Below are positions 9,368 through 17,731 of a stretch of 35,408 bases of DNA, piece after piece. Both the position numbers and the translations under genes were made by a program. This DNA is from an uncultured Blautia sp. GTDB lineage: Bacteria; Bacillota; Clostridia; Lachnospirales; Lachnospiraceae. The stretch covers positions 1-35,408 of the forward strand of contig CAKRRG010000030.1 in assembly GCA_934394545.1 (NCBI GenBank), written 5' to 3'. The notes beneath the pieces are model-generated. The model was not told the origin of the DNA. It was given only the letters and a program-made list of their open reading frames with translations, and ran no database searches. Numbering within the stretch: the first letter of the stretch is position 1; the number at the start of each line of letters is the position of its first letter.

Positions 9368-9921
9368 TGATGAAAAAAAGCCGAAGTTCTAAGCTGACAG
9401 CAGAGCAGGTCATTAAGGGGCGCAGAAATGCAATTCTTGACAGAAGAGGCTGGCTGGAGCTTGGAAAGAGGCTGGCAGGACTGGCACTTCTGTTTTATGT
9501 CCTGTTTTCAGAAGTGTTTCTTATCTGTCAGCTGGATGGGAACGCAATGTTTCCATCATTGAAGGATGGGGATCTCGTTCTTGGATATCGTTTAGAAAAG
9601 GAAATCTATAAGGACGATTTGATTCTGTATGAGATGGACGGAAAAATCTGTGCATCCCGTGTAGTAGCAAAGGGAACGGATTATGTAGATATGGATGAAG
9701 AGGGACGCTTGTATGTTAATGGTACGATGCAGTCCGGGGAGATTCTATACCCTACAGAACCTAAGACACTTCTGAAGTATCCCTTTCGGGTACCAGAAGG
9801 CTATGTCTTTGTTCTTGGTGACTACCGCACACAGTCTTCTGACAGCAGGGACTTTGGTCCACTGCCTGAAGAAGCAATTATGGGAAAAATTATTACACTT
9901 GTCCGTCGCAGAGGATTATAA
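9367..9921 (+). CDS. Signal peptidase I-like protein lacking the catalytic dyad (SipA-like pilus assembly factor)
   Basis: A 184-residue type I signal peptidase fold with one N-terminal membrane helix (about 34-53). The box that normally carries the nucleophile Ser (G-x-S-M-x-P) reads GNAMFPSL, so Ser is Ala60. The box with the general-base Lys (x-K-R) reads CASRVVAKG, so Lys is Ser97. The last box is well kept (GDYRTQSSDSRDFGPLPEEAIMGK around 155-178). Spacing is normal, so this is substitution, not truncation. Streptococcus pyogenes SipA, encoded in the FCT pilus locus, likewise lacks both catalytic residues and is needed for pilus polymerisation without being a protease. The same operon position here suggests the same scaffold or chaperone role. 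It starts at ATG 9367 (or 9370) overlapping the previous stop. Confidence 0.85.
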   Translation: MMKKSRSSKLTAEQVIKGRRNAILDRRGWLELGKRLAGLALLFYVLFSEVFLICQLDGNAMFPSLKDGDLVLGYRLEKEIYKDDLILYEMDGKICASRVVAKGTDYVDMDEEGRLYVNGTMQSGEILYPTEPKTLLKYPFRVPEGYVFVLGDYRTQSSDSRDFGPLPEEAIMGKIITLVRRRGL

Positions 9922-9965
9922 CGTAGCGGAGAAACTTGTAAATTGGTTGTGAAAGGAGCGTAACT

Positions 9966-11276
9966 ATGAAGAAAAAATTGACAACACTATTGGCTATTGT
10001 ATTAGCGATATTTATGAGCATCCCGGTATTTGCAGATCCATCCGATTATCCTACAGGAGGTACTCCTGCGAATGCACCTTCAACATTTACTATTCAGAAA
10101 AAATACGTGAAATTAGATGGGAACGATGTTGCAGCTCAATTTCCAGCTGAAACGTTAGCATTTAAGTCTGAATGTACAGCAGCACCTATGGATATAGTTG
10201 AAGTACCAAAATTAGTTATAAATCCTTTAGTTGTGAAAACAAATAATCCAGATATTGAGATAAAAGTACCAAAATACACTGTTCCAGGTAAATATAATTA
10301 TAAGATTACAGAATTGTCTCCTGATAAACAAATTTCAAAGCTTGCCGATTCCGCAGGTGTTCTATATGATACAGATCCTGTTTATATTCAGGTTGTTGTA
10401 AAGTATGTTACTGTAAAAAATAGTGATGGTAAGAATACGTCCGAATTACAGAAATTTGTAACCGTTACATCTGAAAATGCCGGAATTGGAAATGGAAATG
10501 ATAAAAATCAGAGTAATGCAGAGAAGAAAGCGGATTTTAGAAACAAATATCTATTAGATGGAGAAATTGATCCAACTGATCCAAGCCCAATTCCAATACC
10601 GAATCCAACTCCAGATCCGGAAGAACCAGATCCGATCAATCCGATTGAGCCGGTTAATGATAAGGCAAAATTTAAAGTTATGAAACAGGTGCGAGGACCT
10701 TTTGCAAGTCGAGATCAGAGGTTTGACATCACAGTAACATTAACTTCAGACAAACCGGTGCGTAGTGATATTAAATATGATAGTGATAAGAATATCATAG
10801 TAAAAGCAGAGGTTCCGGAATCTAACTGGACAAAAGATACAGAAGGAAAATATACAGCAGAGGTTCAACTTTCATTGAAAGATAATGAGACAATTACATT
10901 TACTGGTGTTCCGGCAGGAGTATCCTATAAAGTACAAGAGGATAGGAAACATATTGGAGAATTAACATCTGAGAACGTGAATAAACCAGCTGAAGGTTAT
11001 ACGGTATCTTATTACGGTGGTTCAAAAGTAAACAATCCTACAGCAGATAATACCGGGGATTATGGAGTATCACTTTATGCGTATGGCACAGTTGGAAAGA
11101 ACATAGACAATAACATTATCATTGCAAACCGTAAGGGATTGAATGATGCGGATAAAGATATTGCAAAACCGAACACAGGTATCCGTTTAGATTCTCTTCC
11201 ATATATCATGGTTCTCGCGCTCGTTATACTTGGAGCAGGTATGATGATCGTGAAAAGTCGTAGAAGAGAAGAGTAA
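9966..11276 (+). CDS. FctA/Spy0128-like major pilin with sortase sorting signal
   Basis: A 436-residue secreted pilin. Signal peptide 1-23 (..IPVFA). Domain 1 (about 38-200) has the pilin isopeptide-linkage pattern: candidate Lys45 in FTIQKKY, Glu116 in YNYKITE and Asn193 in FRNKY. A Pro-rich linker follows (about 200-228, DPTDPSPIPIPNPTPDPEEP). Domain 2 (about 233-392) is DUF7601-like with candidate Lys240, Glu325 and Asn388 at matching positions. The sorting signal is PNTG at 402-405 preceded by Lys, then a hydrophobic helix and KSRRREE. The isopeptide residues are inferred from pattern. It has a good AAAGGAG site and lies just before the sortase, as expected of a backbone pilin. Confidence 0.85.
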   Translation: MKKKLTTLLAIVLAIFMSIPVFADPSDYPTGGTPANAPSTFTIQKKYVKLDGNDVAAQFPAETLAFKSECTAAPMDIVEVPKLVINPLVVKTNNPDIEIKVPKYTVPGKYNYKITELSPDKQISKLADSAGVLYDTDPVYIQVVVKYVTVKNSDGKNTSELQKFVTVTSENAGIGNGNDKNQSNAEKKADFRNKYLLDGEIDPTDPSPIPIPNPTPDPEEPDPINPIEPVNDKAKFKVMKQVRGPFASRDQRFDITVTLTSDKPVRSDIKYDSDKNIIVKAEVPESNWTKDTEGKYTAEVQLSLKDNETITFTGVPAGVSYKVQEDRKHIGELTSENVNKPAEGYTVSYYGGSKVNNPTADNTGDYGVSLYAYGTVGKNIDNNIIIANRKGLNDADKDIAKPNTGIRLDSLPYIMVLALVILGAGMMIVKSRRREE

Positions 11277-11342
11277 AGAAAAATAGAAACTACATAACAA
11301 GTATAAAAGTAAAAGAAAGAAGCAGCATAAGGGAGCAGAACA

Positions 11343-12203
11343 ATGGGTTATAAGATTTCTGAGTATCTACAACGTTTTCTGAATTTCATAATCAGTTTTT
11401 GTCTTATTCTTATTTTCATTGTTTCTGCTTCCTATGCATTGTTTGTGTTGAATGATAATCATAGGATTTATTCTGCAGCAGAAAATGTTCAAGAGGACAT
11501 GCTGAAAATAAAGCCAGATAAAGAACATCCCGATTTTTCCAAATTACTATCAATGAATCCGGATGTTCGTGCCTGGCTTACAATGGACGGAACGCACATT
11601 GATTTTCCGGTAGTGCAGGGAGAAACGAACCATACCTATATCAATCAAGACGTTTATGGAGAATTTGCTCTTGCGGGAAGTATTTTTCTGGACAGCCAGA
11701 ATGCAAAGGATTTTTCAGATTCTTATAATCTTCTGTATGGACACCATATGGATGGTGGAAATATGTTTGGGGATTTGGATTTATATAAGAAGCAGGAGTT
11801 TTTTCAGGAGAATGATACAGGAACACTGCTTTTGCCAGATAGGGTCTACCATCTGAAGGTTGCTGCCGTATTGATTACCGGAGTTTCGGATGATTCTATT
11901 TTTCGTTTGGCAAATTGGCCCAAAACATGGGAAGAAGGGCAATTGGATTATATCCGAAGCAATGCTCTCTTTTTTAAAGAAGAGATCTTGAGTGCCGTAG
12001 AGAAGAGTGAATATCCGCAGCTTGTAGCTTTGACTACCTGTACGTCAGAATTTACAGATGCAAGAACTGTAGTCTTGGCACAGATGGTGCCAGAAGAGAA
12101 TTTGAACGCAGATAAGCATTCCCTCGCTTCAAGTGTGCGAAGCGCTAAGCGGTTGGTAAGGGGGAGGCTTATGTCCGCTTTGCCAGGGAGAAATAGCTTG
12201 TGA
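11343..12203 (+). CDS. Class B sortase (pilus polymerising or anchoring)
   Basis: A 286-residue membrane-anchored transpeptidase. It has an N-terminal helix (about 13-36) and a catalytic domain with His134 in YGHHM, Cys233 in ALTTCTSEF and Arg241 in DARTVVLAQM. The long insert between the His and Cys boxes and the early FPVVQGETNHTYINQDVYGEF segment are typical of class B. In streptococcal FCT loci the pilus sortase (SrtC2) is also class B-like, and it is the only sortase in this operon. It probably joins pilin subunits through the PNTG signals and may also attach the base. A Lys/Arg-rich C-terminal tail extends about 40 residues past the catalytic Arg. The end overlaps the minor pilin start. 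Confidence 0.9.
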   Translation: MGYKISEYLQRFLNFIISFCLILIFIVSASYALFVLNDNHRIYSAAENVQEDMLKIKPDKEHPDFSKLLSMNPDVRAWLTMDGTHIDFPVVQGETNHTYINQDVYGEFALAGSIFLDSQNAKDFSDSYNLLYGHHMDGGNMFGDLDLYKKQEFFQENDTGTLLLPDRVYHLKVAAVLITGVSDDSIFRLANWPKTWEEGQLDYIRSNALFFKEEILSAVEKSEYPQLVALTTCTSEFTDARTVVLAQMVPEENLNADKHSLASSVRSAKRLVRGRLMSALPGRNSL

Positions 12204-12838
12204 AAATGATTAAAAAGACTTTATTTTCTGTGTTGATTATAGTGTTGTTATCAGGTAAAAATCCTGCACAGGTATATGCAATGGAAATAAGTTTTCGGCT
12301 TCCTGTTGAAATCGTTTTGGAAGGTGATAAACCTGTGCAGACGGAAACATTTGAAATACAAATGAAAGCATTAACACGAAATGCGCCTATGCCGGAACAT
12401 ACAAAAGGTCAGCAAGCCATAATCGAAATTCAGGGACAAGGTAAGAAGGAATTTCCGGTTATAACATTTACACAGCCGGGAACCTATCAGTATGAAATTA
12501 TCCAGCAGAGGAGAAATACAGAAGGTTATATATATGACTCCTGCGTATATAACGTGACGGTGTATTGTACTGCAGATGTTTCCAGGGAACTGGAAATAAC
12601 AGTGGTTGTATTGGAACAAAATGAAGGGAAAGTAAAAAAAGAGGCAGTTCGTTTTCTTAATAAATATGAAGTGTCGAAAGCTCTTTCTGAACAAAACAAA
12701 CCAGCACAGTCTGAAAATATTACGCCAGTGAAAACAAGTGATAACACTCCGGTTCGTACATGGCTATGCATTTTTGTAATAAGTGGTTTTTTGAGTTTAT
12801 TTGTTACCTTCAAAAAGCATCGTGCAAAATTCGGTTAA
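12200..12838 (+). CDS. Small FctA-fold minor pilin (putative basal subunit)
   Basis: A 212-residue secreted protein with signal peptide (about 1-28, ..QVYA) and one Spy0128/FctA-like Ig domain (about 30-160). It ends with the family's FLNKY strand and a C-terminal anchor: KTSDNTPV, hydrophobic helix, KKHRAKFG. The helper positions differ from the major pilin: the first strand reads ISFRLPVEI without the expected Lys, and the YQYEIIQQ strand has Gln where Glu is usual, so no isopeptide bond is expected. The sorting motif is unlike the PNTG of the other two. Being last in the operon, like fctB, it fits a basal or terminating subunit. GTG 12200 has AGGGAG nine bases upstream; ATG 12206 is the alternative. 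Confidence 0.72.
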   Translation: MKMIKKTLFSVLIIVLLSGKNPAQVYAMEISFRLPVEIVLEGDKPVQTETFEIQMKALTRNAPMPEHTKGQQAIIEIQGQGKKEFPVITFTQPGTYQYEIIQQRRNTEGYIYDSCVYNVTVYCTADVSRELEITVVVLEQNEGKVKKEAVRFLNKYEVSKALSEQNKPAQSENITPVKTSDNTPVRTWLCIFVISGFLSLFVTFKKHRAKFG

Positions 12839-12951
12839 AATAGTCATTATATAAAATTATTCAAAATAATTAAGAAATATGGCTATTAAATATTGTATTG
12901 ATATAGTAAAATGATGATAAGCAAATTCATTAGCTAAGGAAGGTATTATAA

Positions 12952-14619
12952 ATGGGATATACAGTAAAGGACTTGCTTGAATCAAAAAAATTTTCAGAAA
13001 TGCAGCTGATAAGTGACGAAACGGGGGTTAATCGGGAAATTGTAGGTGCTCGGATTATTGAAGTGCCAGATATGGAGAATTTCCTGAAGGGTGGGGAGCT
13101 TCTTCTGACAAGTATGAAAGCTTATGACAACACAGAGGAACCTGCTTTTTTACATCATTTGGAAGAATTGGATAAAAAGCAGATCAGTGGATTTGTGGTA
13201 AAAGATCCTAAGAGAACAGAACACTCCAAAAAGTTATTTGAGGTATTATTACAGTTTTCGAAAGAACGTCATTTGCCGGTTATGGAAATTCCAGGAGACC
13301 TATCTTTCTGGGGAATTATAAAGCACATAATACTTCAGTTGTATGATATCGAAACTGCAGAGTTAATGTATTTTAAAATGACCCACGACAATTTAAGTAA
13401 TATTTTACTGAATGTAGCAGATTCGAGAGAGGCAATAGAGAGTGTGCTTTTTATGACGGACACCATGCTTGGAAATCCAGTTAGTTTATGGAATGGCGAT
13501 GGGGAGTGCCTTTTTACAAGCAATTCGGATAAACCATGGGGAAGCATATTAAATCAAAATATTTCGGAATATAAGCCTAATATTATTACAAAATATCAAT
13601 ACTGGTGTCGAAGAAGAAAAGATGTTGATTATGTTGAATACATAAAAAAACTGGATGTCTTTCAACGAAGAGAAATCTATCTGGTTATTTCTGAGAAGTA
13701 TGAGCCACTGAAAGAATTGGATTTTATTGCATTAGAGAACATCATCATTACACTGCAAAATAGTTTGATGCGTCTTATTATCGAAGAAGATCTTGAAAAA
13801 CGATACCGAAGAGATTTGGAATATCGTTTGCTGAATGGCTCGTTGTCAAATGATGAAGAAAAGGAAGTTGCAGGCATACTTCATTTTGCGGATACTGATA
13901 AATTTCAGGTTGTTACTTTCCGCATGGAGACACTAGAGAATAGCGAAGCTTTCTCTAATGCCCAAATAAAAGAAACAGAGCAGGTTGAAAAAGAACTTTT
14001 AAAGCATTTACCAAAAGAGTATATTTTTTCTCAAACCAATCAGATTGTTTATATTCATAAAGTAGCGGAACAGGAGAATGGATTAGAGTTCCGAAAAAAA
14101 CTGGAGGAACTGCAGCTTACCATACAGGAATATCTTATTCGTAAAAAGGTTGAAGTAAATTTCCTGGTTGGGATAGGGAAGATTGTCACAGGATACCATC
14201 TATTAAAAGAATCCTTTAAATCCTCTAAAATAGCACTTAACTATATTAAAATTATCAGAAGAATAGTAGGAGATGAGGATAAATCTATCATAGATAGTTC
14301 TAAGATAGGATTCTTTTACCATGTAATGGAAAAGATGAAGGATAAATCGGAATTGCGTGGGTTTATACCGGAATCCTTGAATAAGCTTTATCAGTACGAC
14401 GTACAGAAAAATGGAGAACTGATTAACACATTGGAGTGTTTTCTGAATAATAATCAAAGCTTAAAAAAGACTTCTGAAATATTATTTGTTCATTATCGGA
14501 CAGTTTCTTATCGTTTGCAAAAAATAACAGAAATAACAAATATGGATTTTAATAATGCAACGGAAATGCTGGGAATTCGAAATGGACTGATAGCAATCAG
14601 AGTGCTAGAGGTAATGTAA
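12952..14619 (+). CDS. PucR family transcriptional regulator
   Basis: A 555-residue cytoplasmic regulator. An N-terminal PucR domain (about 5-125, VKDLLESKKF.. LLLTSMKAYDN.. ISGFVVKD) is followed by a GAF-like or unassigned middle, a CdaR GGDEF-like region (about 290-430) and a C-terminal PucR-type helix-turn-helix (about 490-550, LECFLNNNQSLKKTSEILFVHYRTVSYRLQKI, shown in parts). PucR proteins control purine, amino acid or sugar-acid pathways, usually next to their targets. Here the nearest target candidates are the pilus operon just upstream and the downstream genes. The 113-base gap before it is AT-rich and has no terminator that I can see, so readthrough from the pilus operon is possible. 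Start ATG 12952 follows AAGGAAGG. Confidence 0.87.
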   Translation: MGYTVKDLLESKKFSEMQLISDETGVNREIVGARIIEVPDMENFLKGGELLLTSMKAYDNTEEPAFLHHLEELDKKQISGFVVKDPKRTEHSKKLFEVLLQFSKERHLPVMEIPGDLSFWGIIKHIILQLYDIETAELMYFKMTHDNLSNILLNVADSREAIESVLFMTDTMLGNPVSLWNGDGECLFTSNSDKPWGSILNQNISEYKPNIITKYQYWCRRRKDVDYVEYIKKLDVFQRREIYLVISEKYEPLKELDFIALENIIITLQNSLMRLIIEEDLEKRYRRDLEYRLLNGSLSNDEEKEVAGILHFADTDKFQVVTFRMETLENSEAFSNAQIKETEQVEKELLKHLPKEYIFSQTNQIVYIHKVAEQENGLEFRKKLEELQLTIQEYLIRKKVEVNFLVGIGKIVTGYHLLKESFKSSKIALNYIKIIRRIVGDEDKSIIDSSKIGFFYHVMEKMKDKSELRGFIPESLNKLYQYDVQKNGELINTLECFLNNNQSLKKTSEILFVHYRTVSYRLQKITEITNMDFNNATEMLGIRNGLIAIRVLEVM

Positions 14620-14662
14620 AATAGAGCAACGAATCATGTCATTGTTTGGAGGTCATGTTTTT

Positions 14663-15499
14663 ATGTGGAATGAAATAAGGGATTTCGCTGCACCGGAGCT
14701 GGATGTATATACCAGAGCATCTGAGGTGCAGCTTTTAAGATATTACGAGCCAGAGCCGGGAATTTTTATTGCAGAGAGCCCTAAGGTAATTGAACGGGCT
14801 TTGAATGCAGGATACAAGCCGATTTCCTTCCTGGTGGAGCACAAAGATCTGGAAGGAGAGGCAAGGGCTATTCTGGAGAGGCATCCGCAGGTGCCGGTAT
14901 ATACAGCAGAGTATGAGATTTTGGTGAAGCTTACCGGATTTGCACTTACACGGGGAATGCTCTGTGCAATGAGGAGAAATCCACTTCCTTCTGTAGAGGA
15001 AATCTGCAGAAATGCCAGCCGCATAGCGGTGCTTGAGAACGTGGTAAATCCTACCAATATTGGTGCTATTTTCCGTTCTGCGGCAGCCCTTCATATGGAT
15101 GCTGTGCTTTTGACCGGAGGCAGCAGTGATCCCCTTTATCGCCGTGCAGCCAGAGTCAGTATGGGAACTGTTTTCCAGATTCCCTGGACATATTTTGACA
15201 AGAAGGCAGTCTGGCCCCAGGAGGGAATGCAGCTTCTGCAAAGAATGGAATTTAAAACAGCAGCAATGGCATTGTGTGACGACTCCGTAGGAATCGATGA
15301 CAGCGCACTTCAGGCAGAAGAGAAGCTTGCAGTGCTTCTTGGAACAGAGGGGGACGGGCTTGCTTCACAAACGATTGCAGACTGTGATTATACGGTAAAA
15401 ATTCCTATGTCCCATGGGGTGGATTCTCTGAATGTGGCGGCGGCAAGCGCCGTAGCTTTCTGGGAACTGGGGCACAGATACAGTCGTGAAAAGTTATGA
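14663..15499 (+). CDS. TrmH/SpoU family RNA 2'-O-methyltransferase
   Basis: A SPOUT-fold methyltransferase that transfers a methyl group from S-adenosylmethionine to a ribose 2'-OH in tRNA or rRNA. It has an N-terminal substrate-binding extension (L30e-like, about 25-105) and the three SpoU motifs: ENVVNPTNIGAIFRSAAAL, LLGTEGDGL and IPMSHGVDSLNVAAASAVAF. The frame is open from ATG 14636, but GGAGG at 14648-14652 lies inside that extension and sits ten bases before ATG 14663. I therefore choose 14663 (278 residues, MWNEIRDF..). The exact target base cannot be told from sequence alone. Confidence 0.9.
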   Translation: MWNEIRDFAAPELDVYTRASEVQLLRYYEPEPGIFIAESPKVIERALNAGYKPISFLVEHKDLEGEARAILERHPQVPVYTAEYEILVKLTGFALTRGMLCAMRRNPLPSVEEICRNASRIAVLENVVNPTNIGAIFRSAAALHMDAVLLTGGSSDPLYRRAARVSMGTVFQIPWTYFDKKAVWPQEGMQLLQRMEFKTAAMALCDDSVGIDDSALQAEEKLAVLLGTEGDGLASQTIADCDYTVKIPMSHGVDSLNVAAASAVAFWELGHRYSREKL

Positions 15500-15571
15500 A
15501 ATTAGAAACATAAACATGTGATATTTGCGAAAAAACAAGCTTTCTATATAAAATTGTAGAAATAATCCCCT

Positions 15572-15586
15572 GATATCTGGTATAAT
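15572..15586 (+). promoter_or_regulatory. Extended -10 promoter for the diguanylate cyclase gene
   Basis: TGG followed directly by TATAAT (15581-15586) is an extended -10 element 25 bases before the diguanylate cyclase start. A weak TTGTAG lies upstream at non-ideal spacing. Initiation would be at about 15593, leaving a very short leader with the GGGGGGAT ribosome binding site. Confidence 0.5.
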
Positions 15587-15610
15587 AAAAGAAAACTACC
15601 GGGGGGATCT

Positions 15611-17098
15611 ATGAAGAAGACGACATTTCAACTGAAGAATTATGTGATCGCTACAGGCATCTTTATTGCATCGGTTGTGGTAGGCATCCTCATCTTTTTC
15701 ACCTGTGTACAGCAATCTGTGGAGATAAATTCAAGAAGTATTATGATGACCGATATTTCCAGGCAGAGTGAGCATTTACGAAGTATTCTGAATATTCATT
15801 ATCAGTATTTGAATGAAATAGCTTTCGTGCTGGGAGAGGCGGAAGAGCTTTTATCCCAGGAGAATCTGGACAGGTTGGTAACTGTGCATGAGAAGACAGA
15901 GCTAGAGAGAATCGCATTGATTGATGAAGAAGGGAATGCTTACTATGATAATGGCATGGTCAAAAATGTGGCACACAGGAAGTATTTTCAGGATGCATTG
16001 GAAGGAATGCAGACCATAAGTGATCCTCTGGAGAGCAGTGTTGACCAGGAAATCCGTGTGGTTCTCAGTGTACCGGTCTATAAGGGGGACGATATTATAG
16101 GAGTATTTGGGGGCTCCTTTAATGTAAGTGCCATCAGCCGGCTGCTTTTTGCCGGTTTGTTTGGCGGCGAGGGAAATTGCTGCATTGTTACCAGTGTAGG
16201 TGAGCTTATTGCTTTTGAGAGCGGGGATGCTTCTGAGGAGATGTTTGACTATAAAACGAATATGTTTGAGTTTTATGAGGAGAAGAATCTGAAAGAAGAG
16301 GATACTACGCTGAATTCTCTGAAAGAGGAATTTCAAGAAGGCAATGCCGGTATTGTGAGGCTTGATCTGAAGGAACGGAATGAATCTGACCGTTATCTGG
16401 CATATGTTCCTCTTGGATACAATGACTGGATGATCTGTTATACAGTGCCTGTGGAGACCGCGCAGGAGGATTACGAATTTATTCGGAAATATGAATTGAT
16501 TTTTATGGGCTGCTTCTGTATTCTGGTTGCCATTCTGGTGTTGTATACTGCGTTTCGTAATAAAGAAGAGAATGAGAAACTGGCCCGTTCTGCACAGATG
16601 GATGCTCTCACCGGGTTATACAATAAGGAGAATACCCAGAAGGTTATCGACCGTATGCTGAACAGGAAGAACCAGCAGAATGAGAAAGTGTTTAGTGGGT
16701 TTATGATCCTTGATATGGATCATTTTAAGGATATTAATGACACTTTCGGACATGCTGTGGGGGATAGGGTGCTTCAGGCATTTGGGGAACTTCTGCAATC
16801 TCAGTTCCGCGATGAAGATGTTGTAGGACGTATTGGCGGAGATGAGTTCGTGGTACTTCTATACGATATTGGTTCCGAAGAAAATATGAAATTAAGAGTG
16901 AAAGATTTGCAGCAGAAGATTAAGACACTGGATATCCCGGAACTTCAAGGACATAAGCTGACCAGCAGTGCAGGGATTGCCTTTGCTCCCAAGGATGGAG
17001 AATGCTTTATGGAGCTTTACCGAAGAGCGGATAATGCCTTGTATCAGATCAAGCATGGCGGAAGAGATGGCTATGCAGTTTATGAGAAACTGATGTAA
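15611..17098 (+). CDS. Membrane diguanylate cyclase with extracytoplasmic Cache-type sensor
   Basis: A 495-residue protein that makes cyclic di-GMP from two GTP. TM1 (about 12-32) is followed by an extracytoplasmic dCache-like sensor (about 40-290, with HRKYFQDALEGM and LSVPVYKGDDIIGVFGGSF), TM2 (about 296-317) and a GGDEF domain (about 330-495). The active site is intact, with GGDEF at 409-413. The inhibitory I-site RxxD is present as RDED at 400-403, five residues upstream, so product feedback is expected. The Cache sensor suggests an amino acid or small organic ligand. It is transcribed alone from its own promoter. c-di-GMP controls surface structures in many bacteria, but no riboswitch linking it to the nearby pilus operon was seen. 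Confidence 0.93.
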   Translation: MKKTTFQLKNYVIATGIFIASVVVGILIFFTCVQQSVEINSRSIMMTDISRQSEHLRSILNIHYQYLNEIAFVLGEAEELLSQENLDRLVTVHEKTELERIALIDEEGNAYYDNGMVKNVAHRKYFQDALEGMQTISDPLESSVDQEIRVVLSVPVYKGDDIIGVFGGSFNVSAISRLLFAGLFGGEGNCCIVTSVGELIAFESGDASEEMFDYKTNMFEFYEEKNLKEEDTTLNSLKEEFQEGNAGIVRLDLKERNESDRYLAYVPLGYNDWMICYTVPVETAQEDYEFIRKYELIFMGCFCILVAILVLYTAFRNKEENEKLARSAQMDALTGLYNKENTQKVIDRMLNRKNQQNEKVFSGFMILDMDHFKDINDTFGHAVGDRVLQAFGELLQSQFRDEDVVGRIGGDEFVVLLYDIGSEENMKLRVKDLQQKIKTLDIPELQGHKLTSSAGIAFAPKDGECFMELYRRADNALYQIKHGGRDGYAVYEKLM

Positions 17099-17219
17099 AT
17101 AATAAAAATTTTAACTTTACTTAACATTACCAATATCCAGAGTTTAACAAAGACGGATATAATATCTTTCAGTAAAGAAAAATAACAAAACTGATATTTT
17201 GAAGCAAGGGGGCTTCTTT

Positions 17220-17594
17220 ATGAGAAAGATATTACAGAGAAATGAGAGCGTTGAACTGAATGGGTTTGTAGATGGATTTGTAAAGGCAAGACAGGAATAT
17301 TTTACACCAGGTCAGGAATGGCTGGAGGCAGAGCTATCCGGGGAAAAAATCAGCGTATGTGTGAATAGAGCTAAGCTGGAGAGAGAACTGGATGAACTGG
17401 TTAAGAACAGCCTGGCACATGGAAGCGTAAAGAATCTGATCATGCAGATCCAGGTTAAGAAGAAAGCTGATGGAGCAGAGCTGTGCTACTCAGATAATGG
17501 AGCAGGAAGCTGGAGAGAGAGAAACATTTTTGTTTCCGGAACACCTGACAGAGGTGTGGATAAAAAGAAAAGCTGGGGCGTACAGATGGCCTGA
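17220..17594 (+). CDS. Small HATPase-like protein, probably a truncated kinase fragment
   Basis: A 124-residue product. The second half resembles the start of a GHKL ATPase domain: LERELDELVKNSLAHGS (N-box-like) and YSDNGAGS (G1-like). It stops shortly after SWGVQMA, before a complete G2 box and ATP lid. In the +2 frame the sequence continues LMVYKKTLHLQ and then stops, so a one-base slip near 17592 may have removed a few more residues. No dimerisation or sensor domain precedes it. ATG 17220 is chosen because AAGGGGG lies at 17206-17212; an in-frame TTG at 17199 is less likely. It could be a decayed kinase or a small anti-sigma-like ATPase; I favour decay. Confidence 0.5.
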   Translation: MRKILQRNESVELNGFVDGFVKARQEYFTPGQEWLEAELSGEKISVCVNRAKLERELDELVKNSLAHGSVKNLIMQIQVKKKADGAELCYSDNGAGSWRERNIFVSGTPDRGVDKKKSWGVQMA

Positions 17595-17731
17595 TGGTAT
17601 ATAAAAAAACACTGCACTTGCAATAATGTCTGGGATTTGTTATTCTATGAAATACGAAGTGACGAAAGCTGCATGATATGATGATATACAAAGCTTAAAG
17701 AACAGAGCAGCTGTGTTGGTGGGGTGTTTTT

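Noticed and set aside
17158..17163. TATAAT before the small HATPase-like gene as a full promoter
   Set aside because: No -35 at proper spacing; the region is AT-rich enough for chance matches.
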